From Flavobacterium sp. LMO8 (GTDB lineage: Bacteria > Bacteroidota > Bacteroidia > Flavobacteriales > Flavobacteriaceae): DNA of 64,000 nt. The DNA lies in NCBI RefSeq assembly GCF_009495755.1, contig NZ_WIBJ01000031.1, positions 201,790 to 265,789 of the forward strand. The letters run 5' to 3'. Shown here piece by piece: positions 63,476 through 64,000 of the stretch (positions are counted from its first letter, which is position 1; the number at the start of each line of letters is the position of its first letter). The translations under genes and the position numbers were made by a program. Below the pieces are notes generated by a model. It had not been told where the DNA came from and did not search any database. It was given only the letters and a program-made list of their open reading frames with translations.

Positions 63476-63500
63476 AAAATCCCTCTTCGTGAGGGATTTT
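63476..63500 (-). terminator. Terminator of the partial secreted gene
   Basis: Arms AAAATCCCTC (63476-63485) and GAGGGATTTT (63491-63500), 5-base loop, T-run on the minus strand. Confidence 0.85.
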
Positions 63501-63521
63501 AATTTATTTTACAGCTCTATA

Positions 63522-64000
63522 TTAGAAACCAGTTGTCCATCCTGTTGCCCAGTTTGGAGTATCTCCGCTATTTCCAGCTCCAGTATTTGTTCCTGTAGTC
63601 ATATAACTTGTGTTTGTTCCAGCATATTCAGAATTAGTAGTGATTGATGCTCCAAAATAGATAGGATTAAAAGTAACATTTCCATTATCTACATTTGTAT
63701 TTGCATTAGGGTCTTCTGTAGTGTTTTTAATTTTTAAACCTTTAGTAAATCCATCAATATAAATGTTTTGGCAATCCCACATACCAGCACCTTCTTTTAA
63801 GTAAATTCCATGTTCTGATCCAGCTAAACTTCCTTTTACAATTGTAAAGTTTTTTAAAGTTGCATTAGTAGTAGGAGTTGCTGCTCCATTATCTCCATTG
63901 TTAGAACCTTCAACACCAGCTTTAGCTACATCTTTGATGAAAACATTTTCAAGAGTTCCTGAATATCCATCTGCGAAATCTACTGCATCATCTTCACTGT
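63522..64000 (-). CDS. Partial secreted right-handed-helix-like protein (N-terminus beyond window)
   Basis: The minus-strand frame stays open to the last base, giving about 159 C-terminal residues: ...DDAVDFADGYSGTLENVFIKDVAKAGVEG... then LKNFTIVKGSLAGSEHGIYLKEGAGMWDCQNIYIDGF. Repeating short strands with Asp/Asn turns resemble a right-handed parallel beta-helix (pectate-lyase-like). The end TPNWATGWTTGF resembles a terminal tail found in flavobacterial secreted proteins, and there is no type A sorting domain. Function not known. Confidence 0.7.
   Translation of the reverse strand, partial: SEDDAVDFADGYSGTLENVFIKDVAKAGVEGSNNGDNGAATPTTNATLKNFTIVKGSLAGSEHGIYLKEGAGMWDCQNIYIDGFTKGLKIKNTTEDPNANTNVDNGNVTFNPIYFGASITTNSEYAGTNTSYMTTGTNTGAGNSGDTPNWATGWTTGF

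Noticed and set aside
1-64000. Other tRNA, rRNA, riboswitch or prophage genes
   Set aside because: Apart from tRNA-Ser no T-arm consensus or known RNA fold was spotted, and no integrase or phage structural gene; a covariance-model scan could still find something.

Overview
The window looks like a chromosomal segment of a member of the Flavobacteriaceae, most likely Flavobacterium or a close relative. The evidence is AT-rich DNA, many promoters of the Bacteroidetes type (TAnnTTTG, sometimes with TTG about 19 bases upstream), gene starts without strong Shine-Dalgarno sequences, three type IX secretion (T9SS) type A sorting domains, Bacteroidetes-type LeuRS insertions, and families typical of the group (DUF4271, DUF4296, DUF3098, DUF5686, ExbB-ExbD-ExbD operon). 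Species cannot be named from sequence alone. No transposase, integrase, phage or CRISPR locus was seen, so this is mostly core genome with small accessory patches.

Layout. 1-5.7 kb: end of bioB, rpoN (sigma-54), a PAP2-like membrane protein, an outer-membrane barrel, an ExbB/TM protein/ExbD/ExbD energy-transduction operon and tRNA-Ser(GGA). 5.8-15.7 kb: asparaginase, acyltransferase, TatD hydrolase, retropepsin-like protein, sucAB (2-oxoglutarate dehydrogenase E1 and E2), a barrel protein and a polyprenyl synthase. 15.8-22.5 kb: a TetR-TolC-adaptor-RND efflux operon with a promoter and candidate operator. 22.5-33 kb: YwqK-like protein, TlpA thioredoxin, aspS, a cold-shock protein, asnS, an MMPL exporter and a DUF5686 outer-membrane protein. 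33-40 kb: pyrH-frr, patatin and a thioredoxin-like protein sharing a back-to-back promoter, then ftsX-DUF3098-uppP-truB and two envelope genes. 40-49.7 kb: leuS, small membrane proteins, a zinc peptidase, Lrp/AsnC regulator, saccharopine dehydrogenase, DUF423 and pckA. 49.7-52 kb: an accessory three-gene cassette led by a modular lipoprotein. 52.2-59.8 kb: hemD, DUF4271, a Dpm1-like glycosyltransferase, pyrC, DUF4296, an NAD-epimerase, tyrS and a LuxE-like acyl-activating enzyme. 59.8-64 kb: secreted T9SS substrates, ending in a gene cut by the window edge.

How the parts work together. Much of the segment serves the cell envelope: proton-motive energy transfer, efflux, undecaprenyl phosphate recycling, FtsX-dependent division and T9SS surface export. 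The rest is translation (three aminoacyl-tRNA synthetases plus asnS/aspS pair, frr, truB, tRNA-Ser) and central metabolism (sucAB, pckA, pyrH, pyrC, hemD).

The least explained material is the lipoprotein cassette at 49.7-52 kb, which has the layout of a polymorphic effector with a candidate immunity gene; a T9SS protein that is nearly all sorting domain with no cargo; near-leaderless promoters; and several families of dispersed intergenic palindromes and degenerate repeats, including two almost identical terminators 43 kb apart.
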